NCBI GenBank assembly: GCA_001600455.1
Contig: BCKC01000003.1
Span: 3,916,206-3,980,205, forward strand
Origin: Endocalyx cinctus
Taxonomy: Eukaryota > Ascomycota > Sordariomycetes > Amphisphaeriales > Apiosporaceae
DNA: 64,000 nt
Direction of reading: 5' to 3'
Shown here: positions 1 through 12,917 of the stretch, piece by piece
Numbering within the stretch: position 1 is the stretch's first letter
Layout of the letters: each line of letters opens with the position of its first letter
Program-made: the position numbers and the translations under genes
Notes under the pieces: model-generated
Told to the model about the DNA's origin: nothing
Database searches by the model: none
Seen by the model: only the letters and a program-made list of their open reading frames with translations

Positions 1-3000
1 AAAAAAAAAAAAAAAAAGGGAAAATAAAACGTGCGCATCACCCGGGGAGGACGCTAAACTTAAGGCGGGCAGGTATAAGAGACATGGTACAACTACGCTA
101 AATCAGGGACCTGCGCATGGATAACCGAGTTATGGGGTCAAAAGAGGACTCAAATGAATAACCGGTGCTGCCGTCAATGCTGACAGACATGGTATCATTG
201 CGTTCTGTCAGTTGATAATGTAAAAATAATAAACCCTTTTAACGACGTAGGCTAGATAAGCCTGTCGGATGAGACGGCCGTATTGAGCTACATGTCTTAT
301 CTCATGTAGTACCGTTGCTTCTATGCTAGGTTAATACTATCTATACATGTAAGCTCGGTCAGGTAAGTCGATTCTGATTAAGCATATGCAATGTAGGCAT
401 GTACAAGAGACAGAGATAGATTAGTGAGCAGCGAGGGATGAATAATGCTCCAACATTCGTTCCCTCTTATCGACCGATCATGAGGAGACAAGAAGGTTAT
501 AAGCTCAATCAACGAAGAGAGGGGTGTGCAATGTAGAATGCTATGTTAATCCTTACGCCATCACGTTTGTTGCCGCTTCAGCAAATCAACTGGTGCTCTG
601 GTCTCCCTCATAAGGCTGAGAGGATTCGATATATGCATGTCAGTCGATCCTACCCTGCCAGTTCTGTAGTAGTCTGATACCGATCCTACATTTTGACATA
701 CCATCCCATTTGCAAAATCACTCACGACGTTCCCGACAGTTCCGCTCCACTTGCTCGCTCGAGTGATAGTGATGCGGTCACTATGTCATCCGTCATCTTG
801 GCACCGAGCAATCGCCGTGACAGCGCAAACAAACAAACAACAGCAGTAGACCTGACTAACCGAATTACCCCGTGGGCACCCCCGAAGCTTCAGTGTAAGT
901 AAGAAAGAGAGAGCTCCGCCACGCTCCCTTGAGGGGTCGCTCACCGAAATATTCCACCGCATGCCAATGCGACCTGCCATTACACAAATGGAGTTACATG
1001 CATGGTCATCATTGCCCTTGACGCTGATCCAAATGGGCCAGATCCTCATTGAACATACCCGCGCTTTCTACTTCTTTTTTTTTTTTTTTCCGTTTCCCTT
1101 CCCGAACCAGAGTAAGACACATGGCGTCGATAGTATCTCAATATTGACCGCGATCTGTGTGTAATGCGAGCTTAAGACTATTGTTTCCGGTGTCAATTTT
1201 TATTTTATTTTTTTAATATAACCAGACACGCCTTTGAATTCTAGTTCCGGAGTCAGAATGTCTCTTAAATGTTTTCCCCTACTCGTTTCTGGATCGGCTT
1301 ATCCCGCCCGCTTTAGCTCCCGCTTCCACACGGCATCGAGTCCGTAGCGATTGATCGACTGCCAAGACGGTTACTGGATAGGCGACAGGTCTTGCGTCGT
1401 GAGAAACTGCATTATGCTAATGTGTTAGGCAGGTTCTACTGTATGTAATACTTCGCTACCACCGACTATCTCTACGTTTTATTGTATTTTGTTGTTGTTA
1501 TTATTATTACTATTTTGTTCTTACGTCGGTTCACGACAATGCAGGCAGAATATATAAGAGAATGTCTCGGGAGCGAAGACAACGCAATCTTATCTTACCC
1601 CAGGTATTGTGTTACATTGATGGAGTAGTATAGAGTACCCGGATCGATCACTCTCAGAAGCTCTAAGCGATGGATGTGGTAATGCAGCTCAACCCTCGAG
1701 GCGGGGCAGCATTGGAATGGGGGATGGATGGAGGGAGGGGCATCAGTCACCTGGTCAGCTTACCTACCAACTACAGGTTGGTTGGCTCTACCGACTTATC
1801 CTTAGGTACAGTCATCCGTGGGTGCGCTGGCATTAACAAAGGGGGAAAGAGAAAAAAAGCGCCCCCTCAGCGTCATTGAATCCGGCGTCGGATCGTGATT
1901 CTCCGCAACCGGGGGGGACAAACAATCATTTTTGAGGACGCCGCCGTCAGATTTGTCCTGACCAAAGGGAGAAAGAGAACAACTAGTTTAGTCACACTTC
2001 TGGAAAAAAAAATTTGAAAAAAATTTCGCAAGACCGGTGAAGCTACAGTAAGTCATTAAGAATGTGGAATTTTTGCGAGAGCGGCTATGGGACCTAGTTC
2101 CCAGCAAGCGCAGGTTCCCGCCAACGTAACAACCCGTATCTTGGTATCGCGTATTTGCCTGACTTTGAATCTCGCCCATCCCTCGGGTGTTCTCACACGC
2201 CCCCCCCTTTTTCCTCTCCTTACCCCCCTCCCCTTCCATTCTTCCCTTTCCATTTCCTACCCATACCAATCGGCTACGCTCGACAGGTTTATAAATATAC
2301 ATATGTACTATGTAATATATATATGTATGTATGTATGTATATCTGCGTGTGCCGCATCCGCAAGCTTCAGCCTTTTTTAACCCTTTTTTTTTTCTTTTCT
2401 TTTGTTGTCTCGGGCCGGAGACGAACGCACGAAATGCTTGGGCTTCCGCGCCTTTACATTATGTATGCGGGCGCTCGACGTTATTTTCATACCCGGAAGC
2501 ATATAACACAGGAAGAGGGAAAAACGGATGATCATGATGCTTGAAGGGAAACACCCGTCGGTCGATCTTACTCAGAAACGAACAAGTTTTACGTGCACTA
2601 GGTAGGGAGGGTGTCACCGAAAGCAAAGCACCAATCGAAATCGTAATACATATTCGTGAACTCGGCGGATTCTGCGTCTGAACAACAACTCAATTTTATT
2701 TCTCCTTTCTTCTTTTTTTATTTATCCTCGTCCTCTTTTGATAAGTAAGAGAGAAAAAATTTGGTATACTAATAAAATCCTTGTCTCATATCATGTTACC
2801 TGCAACCAAGTACCTGTTACCTCGATGTGATAATGCAACGTATCGCCATCCTAGTCAAAAGATTGACACTTTCTATAAAAACGTTATTTCCGATCGGTAG
2901 ACGCGTGGCGCAGCTTTGTTTGTTTGTTTGTTTGTCTATCGTAGACCTGAGCCGTCGGCTCGAGATTTTGTATAAGGTATAATTATATATACCAGCGATT

Positions 3001-4950
3001 GCACAGACCTGAGTTTATACGTCTACGGTACACACTACGATATATTTGCCTATATGTAGAATACTTACTCCAGTCATAACGAAATAGTGTCAATCTCATC
3101 GCCTTTTCTACCTTGCGGTGAAACCCAAAAAGAAAAAGTGTTTTAAGGCGTCGGGCGACCGGGATTCGCATCCGCGTTACACAGGTACGCCCGATCTTCC
3201 CGACAAAGAGGGCGCCTACTATTATTAAACGTTTCCAATCATACGGCGCAGTAAGATTTGAAAATCTTCACCGCGGAAACATTTCTTTCTTTCTTTTTTT
3301 TCCCCTTCTTTTGCAGATGGTAAAACGTGAATAACCTGCGCGGTCTGGGCGGCTTCTTCCAATATGTAGTACCCCCTGGTCTATAGGTAGGGCACGATGG
3401 GGCAATCTTTGTACGCTACATAAAAAATTGTCCATAGCGGGCGGTACGGGCCCAGGTATTGGTTTATGGCATGTGGCATTATCGTCACTTATTTACGGAG
3501 TACTTAACTTACTTTCTTGCTTGTATCCTCGCATTCCTGATCGTGACGTAACCGCCGTATATACATATCCATATAGTAGAGATAATTGCGCATACCCATA
3601 AAACGACCCAATTAGGTTTCCTGAATAATCACATCGACAAGATACCGGGTTTCTTGGTTAAAAGGGCTATGTTTCAGAAAGTATGATAAAACTTCTTCCA
3701 AGCGAGAAAAGAAAAAGAAAGGAAAAATGTGATAAGGAAGAAAAGAAAAGAGCTTGGATGCAACTGTGATCGGGCATCTCACATCTGCTATTTGCAATAG
3801 GTCAGTTTCTTCATTTTTTTTCTTTCTTTCGCCCGTATCACTTTCTCCTTATCCTACTCGCACGAGACGAGCACAGCTGAGCCTGAATATCTGTCCAAAC
3901 AGCTACGATACGTGTAATATATGTACACTAACGTTATTCCTAAACCAGCGAGCTGCATCGCAGAGGCTCAAAAATTCCCAGAAATTTGCGGTATCTGGTA
4001 GCGAAGGCACGGGCCTATTTGCTCATATCTTTTTCACCTCATCTCATCCCATCCCGTTTCAGTTCTGCTGATGAATTGATTAAATTTTTTTTTTTTTTTC
4101 TCTCTTTCCAATTTTCTTTCTTTTTTTTTGTTGATATTTGTTGTTGGGATTATATCTGAAATCAGTATGAATTTTGCTAGGGACCCTTGGTGGCTTTGTA
4201 GGGGATATCTCCGGGGGTCCTTGTAAAAACCCCGTGGTACCAGCGCCCACGTCAGCCAGCTCTGCATACTTCCTGCCTTGTCCAGATTCCCCATGCCTTT
4301 CCCACGACCGGGAAACTCTTCTAACACGGATGCGGGAATATGATAGCTGATCTCTCCCTCCCTCCCTCCTGAGAAGCAAGCCCATTTTGAATCGTTGCGG
4401 TGAAGGGTCAGGTCTGCATCGGGCGTAATATAGAAAGGATCTAAGGGGGCAGGGTTTCTTGCCCGTGTCTGCAGCAGGCTACATCTGGGGGGGGGGTGTA
4501 AGAGCTCGTGGCATCTGTCACTTTTTTTTTTCTTCCTTCAGCGATGAAATCTCCGGAGCCAGGTTTACCCCGACCGTGGGCCCAGTAAAACCAGTGAGGA
4601 TTTTCTTTTTTATATGATCGACGAACAGGTATTTGGGTCCGAACCCTTCCTCGCCTGTTAATATTGAATGATAGGCATTGACCTCCTCACCGCGGATGGT
4701 ACGATCTGTTTACCCGATCGTCTCCTGCCCTGTTACTTAATCAGCTGTCATAAGACTTCCGCCTCACTTTCTGACGACAGGGAGCTCACGGTCTTGGGTC
4801 ACATGAGCATCCGAATCCCTGTCGCTGTGCCAATTAATGCCTTGGCTGGTCCAACGGATGCACGTCCCGGGGGTGTCCGCGCCACAGGAATGTACGAAGA
4901 TAAGGACGAGGCCGTAAGCAAGCAGATTGCTATGACTTATGCTTTGGTCA
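1..4950. other. Gene-free region at window start
   Basis: I see no convincing gene here. All open frames are short, lie in low-complexity sequence and lack protein-like composition or believable splice partners. The stretch holds mononucleotide runs (A at 1-17, T near 1074-1090 and 4086-4100), a TATG-type microsatellite near 2316-2342 and a TTTG repeat at about 2915-2934. A copy of the short motif TACGGAGTAC lies at 3494-3503. Confidence 0.6.
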
Positions 4951-7564
4951 TCATACAATCGCCCAGCTAGAGTTGAAGACGTGCTCCATGACCTCACGAA
5001 TATCCTGCCTAGCGTTGAGCGAGTCTTGACGTTTCTGAACCTCCTCGAGCACCTGGCTCGTAATCCTGGCATTCGTAGCTACTTTCTCCATACGCAGTAT
5101 CTGCGCCTTTATCCACGCCCGCTCCTCGGAGTTTTTCTCCTCTGAGCCCCACATGAGCAGGGGCCACAGCATGTTGACAGGAAGCATCATCTCCTGCGTA
5201 TCGCCGTCGACCAGGAGCTTGGCCAGGTTGCGGATGGCCTCGATCGACTCGGTCGTCTCCTTGGTCAACGGGAGCGATTTGTAAGCAACCCTATGCAGGT
5301 GGATTCTGCTCGCATGATAGTTGCAGACGAAGGTTCGGAACGCCCTTGTAATCGTGTGGGCGAGGTTTTCCGAGATGTGGGGAGCCGTGAGCACGCCCGC
5401 GACGGCGTAATCCATCAGGGGCGGTCGAGCTTCGTATAGGCGGCGAAGGTCCTTCGAGATTTCCGACGCCACGCCCATAACCTCGGTTTCATCTTCCACT
5501 ACCCAGCTGACGTCAGTAATTTCCCGATAGGGGTGTCAAGACGCGCGTCTCGAGAGGGTGTGTACGCCGGGCGATCGCATCCCCCACCTTCCCCGACGAT
5601 TTACCAAAAATAAGAATGGGATGGGTCCAGGTAATTCTTTAACCACTCACCGGTGCCTCGCTGGCGATGCCAAGGATCCTGATGCGAGATCCGACCCATA
5701 AAACTCTGCACTTTCTGGAAGAAGACGATACCCGGTTGGTAGAGTATGTCGAAGAGCACTTCCTCGATGTCGGGAGTAGCCTCCACGTGCTCGTCTACCC
5801 CGTTCTCGCCGCCGTCGAAGCTAGCGGGAGACGACGTAGCCAGTAATTTCTCATCCGTCTCGGATAAGAAGAGGCCTTGGCCCCCAGCCGAGACCGCTCG
5901 AGCGTCGATCAGACGTATCCAGGAGAGTAGCCGAACCTCCACGGACCGAAAATGCGCCTTCCCGCTTGCGGCAGCCGATCGGTAGATGTCGTACGCTTTC
6001 TTGAGGTTGGCGTGCGTCAGCTCGTTCCGACCCTCGAGCAGGTCGGTGTAGCTGAGGAAGAAGAGTGTCGCCAGAACGGCGGGGCGGTTGGCCAGCTCTT
6101 CTCCCCCTCCCCTCCTTGGCTGTCCTTGCTGCCCGTTTTGCTGCTGAGAAGTAGAAGCCTCGTCGAGGCTGGTGAGCTCGGCGGCCGCCCGCGCGTAATG
6201 TGCCTGACATCAGAGATAGAGGGTTAGTATTTATTGTGCTTAGTAAGATTAAACACAAAGTCGAGCCGTGTATTTTAGTAAGAGAGGATGGGATAGTTTC
6301 TAGGAAGGTGAATCAATGTCTCGCAATTACTGACCTGCGTGCTGTGGCCAACCGGAGACTCTCCTTGCCGCGAGAGCAGCAACGAAGAGAAGGTAAGGAT
6401 AGCATTCCGCAACATCGAAGATGATCGGGACATGGATAAGAGCGTCTGTCGCATCGAGGCCCACTTGGTTTGAGTCTCGACCTGCGCTATGATCGGGGGC
6501 ACGACCGACTGGACGAAGTAGTCGAGGAGTGCCCTATCTTCGATAGGAATATTAGGTGGTATGAAGTTATTGTCATCCATGCCTGGGAAGCCGTCCGAGT
6601 GAGTAGAAGAAGTTGCAGCCGCTACGGCTACTTCGAACGTGTTCTCCGCAGGAGGCGAGAACGTAGTTGAGAATGATGGAGTCTTTGTCCTTAGCGAGTT
6701 AGTTCTACCCAATCGATAACCAATATTTCGAATAGCCGGATCTTTGCGCATATGCATAATGACCACTAAGTGTACGCATATAAAGTAAAACTAATTGTGA
6801 AATTATCGTTCACTTGACTTACCATCATCGTGTTAGGTAGACTAGGAGGTACCATACTCATGTCCTGCTGTCCCCAATTATTGGGAGACTTCCAGAGGTC
6901 CTGCTCGTTCCACATGAAGCTCGCATAGTTAAAGACATCATCAAACGTCTCCTGGACGACAGCGGTGGTGAGCGGAGTAGGAATAGACAATGCTGTACGG
7001 GCGCTAACAGCACCGTGATTTCCGTCCATCCGCGGCCGGTTGCTGCCCATGGGTCTGCTGCTACCGATATTATTGCTACCGCTAGCCTCATTCGTCAGAA
7101 TCATAGGGTTCGCTGGCCGCCATCTACACTCCAAGTTTAGGCGGGAGCAGTGTCCACAGATAGGCCGTATCTCGTTACATCTAACCTTACGACGTCTTCA
7201 AGCCCGTTTTGAAATATTAGCTATTATTCTCACTTATTCCTAACACACATGCTTAGGGGAGAGAATGAGAAGGATTTAAAAAAAAGAAGAAGAAAAGAGA
7301 TCTCGTGACATACCTGCACGTCAAGCAACCATTTTTTGACCTTGCTGGCCTTTTCGGTGTTGATGGTACTGGTTGATGTTGTGGCTGAGGTTGTTGCTGT
7401 GGCTGCTGCTGCTGCTGTTGATGGTGGATTTGATTATGACCATGGTGATCTTGTATTAACTGCTGAGGCTGCGACTGCGAAGGCGAAGGTGTTGTCACCG
7501 ACATCGCCGTCGTTGGGGATCCTGGCCCCATGGTTTGACCTGTTTGCTGCATCGCGTCTTGCAA
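4951..7564 (-). CDS. Zn2Cys6 fungal transcription factor, 5 exons, 690 aa
   Basis: Predicted nuclear DNA-binding regulator. Proposed exons: 7564-7314, 7195-6823, 6682-6335, 6203-5651 and 5498-4951, with introns of 118, 140, 131 and 151 nt; the frame is kept throughout. The N-terminus is rich in Gln, Pro and His (about residues 30-66). Joining exons 1 and 2 restores a complete Zn(II)2Cys6 cluster with cysteines at 80, 83, 90, 97, 100 and 107, in the exact C-x2-C-x6-C-x6-C-x2-C-x6-C spacing; the first intron cuts the cluster after the second Cys. The C-terminal half is mostly helical and ends in a segment with MLWPLLMWGSEE, which resembles the fungal-specific transcription factor domain (Fungal_trans_2 type). 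The gene lies downstream of, and on the same strand as, an aldolase gene; control of that neighbour is only a guess. The target genes are unknown. Confidence 0.88.
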
Positions 7565-8501
7565 AGTTTTATAACCCAGTATTTTCCCACGGACATGAAT
7601 GTTCTTTGAATTTGAATACCACTCGTCTCAATTTTTTTTCTTCTCTCACTTGGAATAAGTGTCAATATCGGAAAGTGGGTCTAGTGAATCCTTTTCATCA
7701 CCCATTAGTTTATCGACTTTGCTGTGTCTCCAATTCCCTTTTGTCGAGCAAAGTTTTTCCCTATTTTCACATCACCACGTCACGAATCCTAGAATAAAAA
7801 TATCTCAAACGAATCTGAAAGATGTCTATTAAAGAAGATCGAATGTGAACTTTCCTTTACCCCGTTCTGTTTTTCTTGGAAGAGGTGGGCTTGGCTTCGG
7901 TTTCGACAATTTTCCCCAGCGTCCCACCTCAATAGTTACTCTGATTCTCCACAACCAGTTCTGACTAGTGTGGGCATCTGACCCCCGGGGAATTGTCGAG
8001 GGGAAGACCTGATTGAATGGGTTCAGTGAGGAAAGCCGCTACGCTAGACAAGAAAAAAAAAAAAAGGGGGCGATGAATTTACCGATGTGCTGGTTTCTAC
8101 GGTATTATTCGCGTAATGTAAACAAATAAATCCGAATTCGCACCTAATGATTAATTAAATCGATAAATACGCTCAATATATTATCCAGAATCTTGCATAA
8201 GACTTAAGATATTCTAATTTCGTTATTGATTTTGATATACAGCGTAGTGAAGATTCTCCATATTATTTTCTAAGTAGGAAAGTCGGTACGATGAGAATCC
8301 ACACTTGATCAGACTGTCAGATTGACTCGGTCGCTGCCCGGGTCGCTGCACAAGGTATCTCTATATGGAATACGTACACGTATATAAACACTGTAGACTG
8401 GCAAAATTTATACCTTTCACGTAAATATTTTCATAGATAGACGATTCGATGTTGGTGATTCCTTCATATATTTTTAAATATTTACAACACCACCCTTACG
8501 C
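7565..8501. other. Intergenic: promoter of the Zn2Cys6 gene and 3' end of the aldolase gene
   Basis: No gene is seen. This stretch lies upstream of the transcription factor start and downstream of the aldolase stop, so it should hold one promoter and one 3' UTR. The only striking element is a poly(A) run near 8051-8064. Confidence 0.5.
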
Positions 8502-9725
8502 TCAAGCCTTCGCTAAGTTTGCTTCGAGTTCCATAAGGGGGTTAACAACGTCCAAGATCCAGCTCTGCTTGCTCGAGTCCGAGAAAGTCGGGTACGGGCG
8601 CCTGCAGTGGCAGCTAGCCATCGGGTAGCCCAGGAGCTTAGCCACGACCCATTTCGTGCCGTTGATGCCACCCTTGCCGAAACCCCATTCCACCTCGGCC
8701 AGCTTGATCTGGGCGGCCGAAGCCTCCGCGATCTTTCCCTGGTTCCATAAATCATAGATTTGCATGCAAGCCTAAAAGTCACTTATGTTAGCTCTGAATT
8801 GAATCGAAACTACGATGATTCAAGCCGTAGTCATGGTATGTTTCGAAAAGAAAAAAAACTTACCCTGGGGTAGAGGTTGCCAACTCCGGTAACGGTACCG
8901 ATAGATCCGACGGACATGGCGGGTACGAGCCAGTCACTCTGTCCCGCTATGGCGGCGAACTCGGTAGGCTCGAACTGGGCTTTTATCCTCGCCACCTTGG
9001 CGATACCTCCGCACGTCAACTTGACGCCTACGATGTTGGGGTGGGTTCCGAGCTTGGCGAGCATCTCCGAGTTGACGTCGATGCCGGCGGCCACGCCGGG
9101 GAAGTTATAGATGACGATCGGTATGGGGCTTGCGTCGGCGAGCTAGTATTTCATGAACAAAACGTGTTAGTGTCTTTTCTTTTCTGGGATAATTCTCAAG
9201 TATAGAAAAAAAAAAGAAAGACATACCTCGGTGAAGAATCCAATGACGGCATCCTCGCTCATGGCGAAGTGGAAGTAGCTCGGGCATAGAACCAAGGCGA
9301 AGTTCGCGCCGGCCGCATGAGCGTTCACTGTGTCCGCAATTACGTCTCTTGTGGTCTGTCCGATGCAGCCGACTGTTATGGGGAGGTCTGCGCGGCCGGC
9401 CTGGGTGGCGATTTCTCTCGTTAATTTTATGAGTTGGGTCTTCTCGTCTTTCGTCATGCAAACGGCCTCGCCGTTCGTACCGGCTAAAACCACTGTAACG
9501 AGGGAAAAAATAGAATCGTCAGCAACTGCACGGCAGAACTCATATTTACGATAAAGATCTTCGTTTAGTAATGATAGGAATGTACTTACCACCCTGAAGG
9601 CCAGACTCGATCAAGAATGTCAAGTGCTTCTTTTGCAAGTCCCAATCGATCGACTGCTCCTTGTCATCTTTGAACCAGGTAAGACTGGGCGGGTGGATTC
9701 CTGGGGGGAAAGAACGGGATGCCAT
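8502..9725 (-). CDS. Dihydrodipicolinate synthase-family aldolase, 4 exons, 316 aa
   Basis: Class I (Schiff-base) pyruvate-type aldolase or lyase of the DHDPS/N-acetylneuraminate lyase superfamily. Proposed exons: 9725-9590, 9492-9227, 9142-8864 and 8771-8502, with introns of 97, 84 and 92 nt. Family signs in order: the substrate-binding loop GTNGEAVC (GTTGE in the bacterial enzymes), PSYF, the catalytic-Tyr motif YNFPG, and the Schiff-base Lys in VGVKLTCGG. The length is normal for the family (about 300 aa). Fungi make lysine through the aminoadipate route, so this is unlikely to be a true lysine enzyme. Fungal members act in 2-keto-3-deoxy sugar acid cleavage (for example the D-galacturonate pathway) or in 4-hydroxy-2-oxoglutarate cleavage, and the sequence alone does not decide which. 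It is followed on the same strand by a Zn2Cys6 regulator. Confidence 0.9.
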
Positions 9726-10708
9726 CTTGAAATTTGGGTGTGAATTTTCTAGCTTTCTTGTTTGATTTTCGGCGGTGACGGTGGTATGAGGAATTGGACG
9801 GTATGTTTCGTATGGGGATTTTTTTTTTCCTGTAGGAGGAGCAGAAGATATAGCTAGCTATATATTTATGTATGAGCTCGGGTCTGCGAAGGGTGTTGTA
9901 CTTTCTACTCGCGCCTCGGGTCTACCTAGCTTAATTCTGAGGGGGATAAAACACCGATTCCGGCCCACAACTCTATCTCTTTAGCGGTGGACCCGAGACG
10001 CGAACACGACCTCGTGATGGTTTGCCATAACGTGTATCGAATTATTGTATTGCATGGGCTGATTTTCACGTAGAAAAGTGAACCTGGTTGTTGAACTTCG
10101 TGACATTTGGCGAGAAGTAAGGTTAGCTCGGCGACGAACATACTTTAGCGTTGCCGATATACTGGGGAAGCGATGCTAAAAGCCGATTTGTCCGTATGTG
10201 GGTTCACTCTACTATTCTGGTCGCTTAAACAGAAAAATGGGCAGTATTGCTTCTTAATATGGCGTTGTCGTGTAATATAAAAGAAATAACATTCATTTCG
10301 TTATTACACCAAGAAGACAATGCCTTTTTGATTTAAGGTCAGGCATGATAGTTACTTGGGTCTTGATGGTCGCGCTACTTGGAGCGCTAACTCCCAGATC
10401 TTCACTATGTTATGTTCTCGGCTTCTCTCTATATTTTGTTTTATAGAGAAGGCAGACTATGTAAATTTTTGTATCGCCTTGAAAGTCTAGGAACGGCAAG
10501 CTATTGCGTTTGACCCCTAAGGTCTTGTCATGCCAGAGTATGAAATCTGGAGTGGCTCAACGTCATAATAGCTCTCAGTATGCTGGGTTAAAGGTAGACC
10601 GGACCAGACTTAACTTTAGGGAGGTTTTCATAGATGTTATTGAATATGAATTGAATCTTTGAGCTCGTACCCTGCTCATACCTCTCCCCGCATGTAGTTC
10701 AACCTGCT
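9726..10708. other. Intergenic: aldolase promoter and RIB7 3' region
   Basis: No gene is seen. There is a T run near 9819-9829 just upstream of the aldolase start. The rest is unremarkable mixed-composition sequence with no long open frame. Confidence 0.5.
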
Positions 10709-11557
10709 TCACGCGATCTTACCGCAAAGAACCACATCCTCTCCTAGCGGCATCCACATGGTGTCACGTAACCTTGCTACAGGTCTTAGCTGTGCCTTCG
10801 TGTCGGTATTTCGAGGCGGGGAAACGAGGACGCTCCCCTGGCCGAGCCAGGTGGGAGCGATCGTAATGATGACCGAGTGCAGGAGCTGAGAATTATCGTT
10901 CGAAAGGAGAGAATTGATGACATCACCACCGCCTTCGATCATGATGCTTCGCAGGCCTTGGCTCCGGACCGCGGCTAGGATCGTGCGCCAATCAAGTCGT
11001 TGTTGACCTGCCGCTTCTCCCGCGTCGGATTCACGATCTCTCGGTGGACCAAGCGTAATAAACTTTCCGCCTAACTCACGTAGAAGCTTGTCCTTATCCG
11101 ACGGCGGGTTTGACACGGATGTGATGATGAAAGGGGCCAATCCTTTGCCCGCCCGGGCTAATTGCATAACTTTACTTTCGGCGGTAAAATCCCAGCGTAA
11201 TTTTGGGTCAATCACTACGGGTCGAGGCTGCCGGGTGGTGATTCCGGCCTCACTCGTCGCCGCCAGACGACAGTTCAATCCCGGATTATCGGCGATAGCG
11301 GTACCGACACCGACACAAATGGCATCGTGCCGACTGCGAAGATAATGCGTCATAGCTTTTGACTGAGGACCGGAAAGCGCCGTCCTGATACCTGGCCCGA
11401 GGGACAGGGCTGAGTCAAGAGAGGTAGCAAAAGTTAGCGTAACAAACAATAACTCGGACGAGTTTTGCGTGGTTTCATCCTCGGTGGTCAAGGATGGTAG
11501 ATGAGGCTCGAGCCTCAGTGCTTCCTCTGACGGGAAAAATAGTGGAACTTCAGACAT
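10709..11557 (-). CDS. RIB7: 2,5-diamino-6-ribosylamino-pyrimidinone 5'-phosphate reductase, 282 aa
   Basis: Riboflavin biosynthesis enzyme. It reduces the ribosylamino side chain of the diamino-pyrimidinone phosphate formed from GTP, using NAD(P)H; in fungi this step precedes deamination. The gene is one uninterrupted frame starting at the ATG at 11557. The N-terminal LFVTLTFATSLDSALS is the typical family start. GPQSKAMTHYLRSRHDAICV and GVGTAIADNPGLNCRL match the conserved RibD C-terminal/RIB7 reductase core, and a C-terminal IMIEGGGDVINSLL forms the glycine-rich nucleotide-binding segment. The length is within the usual 240-290 aa. It has no functional link to its neighbours and no riboswitch-like leader is seen. 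Confidence 0.92.
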   Translation of the reverse strand: MSEVPLFFPSEEALRLEPHLPSLTTEDETTQNSSELLFVTLTFATSLDSALSLGPGIRTALSGPQSKAMTHYLRSRHDAICVGVGTAIADNPGLNCRLAATSEAGITTRQPRPVVIDPKLRWDFTAESKVMQLARAGKGLAPFIITSVSNPPSDKDKLLRELGGKFITLGPPRDRESDAGEAAGQQRLDWRTILAAVRSQGLRSIMIEGGGDVINSLLSNDNSQLLHSVIITIAPTWLGQGSVLVSPPRNTDTKAQLRPVARLRDTMWMPLGEDVVLCGKIA

Positions 11558-12917
11558 TGTTTATCCTCGGGTCTTGACTAAGTATCTTACATAGAGAAGA
11601 TTCTTTAGGACCAGGGATTTGAACTAAATAGTATCGATAATGATGCTTATTATCACAAACTTCATAAATTCTTGCATATCCATCAAGCCTATTATTGATA
11701 AAATGAGTATTAATATTGTATAAGAGGTATACAACTAAAGAAGTTCAACAGTTCAAAGCAGCAAAGCAGCAAAGCCATCGGTATGGCAATCCCCATTTTC
11801 TAGCATATGCTAAAGTACAAAAGTGGCATCCAAAGACAAATTTGTGCGTCTGAATTCCATATTGAAAAAAGTAAATCCACCCCACTATTATACATAGTAT
11901 GTACAAGTAAGTATTTCGTTCGCATTCTCACTTGTCTCAATGTTAAGGAGCTCTTACAGGTCCATCGTAACCTGCAACACAATTTGTATGAGCTTTTAGC
12001 CTTAACTACATATACTCAGCCTACTGCACTTATTTACGTAGTCTTCTCTGATTTGAATATTGAATGTCATCGATACCATTCATAGTACTCAGTTTGGAGG
12101 CATTTTCCTATTTACCTAGATACTTATTTCCCCTTTTCCCTCGGAAACTTTATCGGCCGCTTCGTATGATTCATTTCATCCCATACTCACATAAACAATC
12201 ACTGGTAGATTGGTTATGTACCAAGATGCCAATACTTTTCCGAGTGGATCAAGTGATTAGTTTCTCGTATATCCATGGATTTTGGCTGGAGCTATGTTCA
12301 ATAACAAATATCGGGGTTCGTTACACGCGTTCACGTACTCCGCCACAATCTACTAGGTTATACAGTAAGTACTTAACTTGCTATGTACTACCTCACACAT
12401 ACTTTTAGTAGTTTATACACAAATCATTCTCTAGAACCACCATAGACTTTATTAATAAGAAGTTTACTTGGGTGTGTTGTGTCCAGTATATGTAAGTGTA
12501 CGTGACAAAAAAAAAATAGCTCTCGGCATTGGTCGCCCATCTCGACGAAACATAATTCGCTTGGTACCCGGCGATCCGTAAAAGAAGTCCAGTGGCCCCT
12601 TCTTTGCCTCTCCTGTTTCAATCCAAACGTTTTAATTCTTCAACTTTTTTTTTTATTTCACTTTCGTCTTTTCTTCCTCCATACCAAATCATCTATTTAT
12701 CCATACTCAACGTCAAATCGCGGCAATTACCTACTTCGTAGACTCGAAGCTGTGAAATAACTTTCCTTCCTATCTACGTACCCATCATCCGAAACTATTT
12801 CTAAATAGCCGCGGCGCTTCATCTTAACCGCTCAAAAAAGAACTCCACTCTCGCAAGCCCATACAGGCATTTTTCGATAGATCCGGTCTCACCAACCAAC
12901 CAACCAACCAATCAATC
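11558..12917. other. Intergenic region between divergent RIB7 and CYSTM genes
   Basis: Shared upstream region of about 1.4 kb, AT-rich. The open frames inside it are short and not protein-like. Small features are a short direct repeat of agcaa units near 11756-11772 and a CCAA-rich track (12892-12916) directly before the CYSTM start codon. Confidence 0.5.

Noticed and set aside
3155..3185. GGGATTCGCATCC element resembling a T-arm
   Set aside because: No matching acceptor or anticodon stems on either strand.
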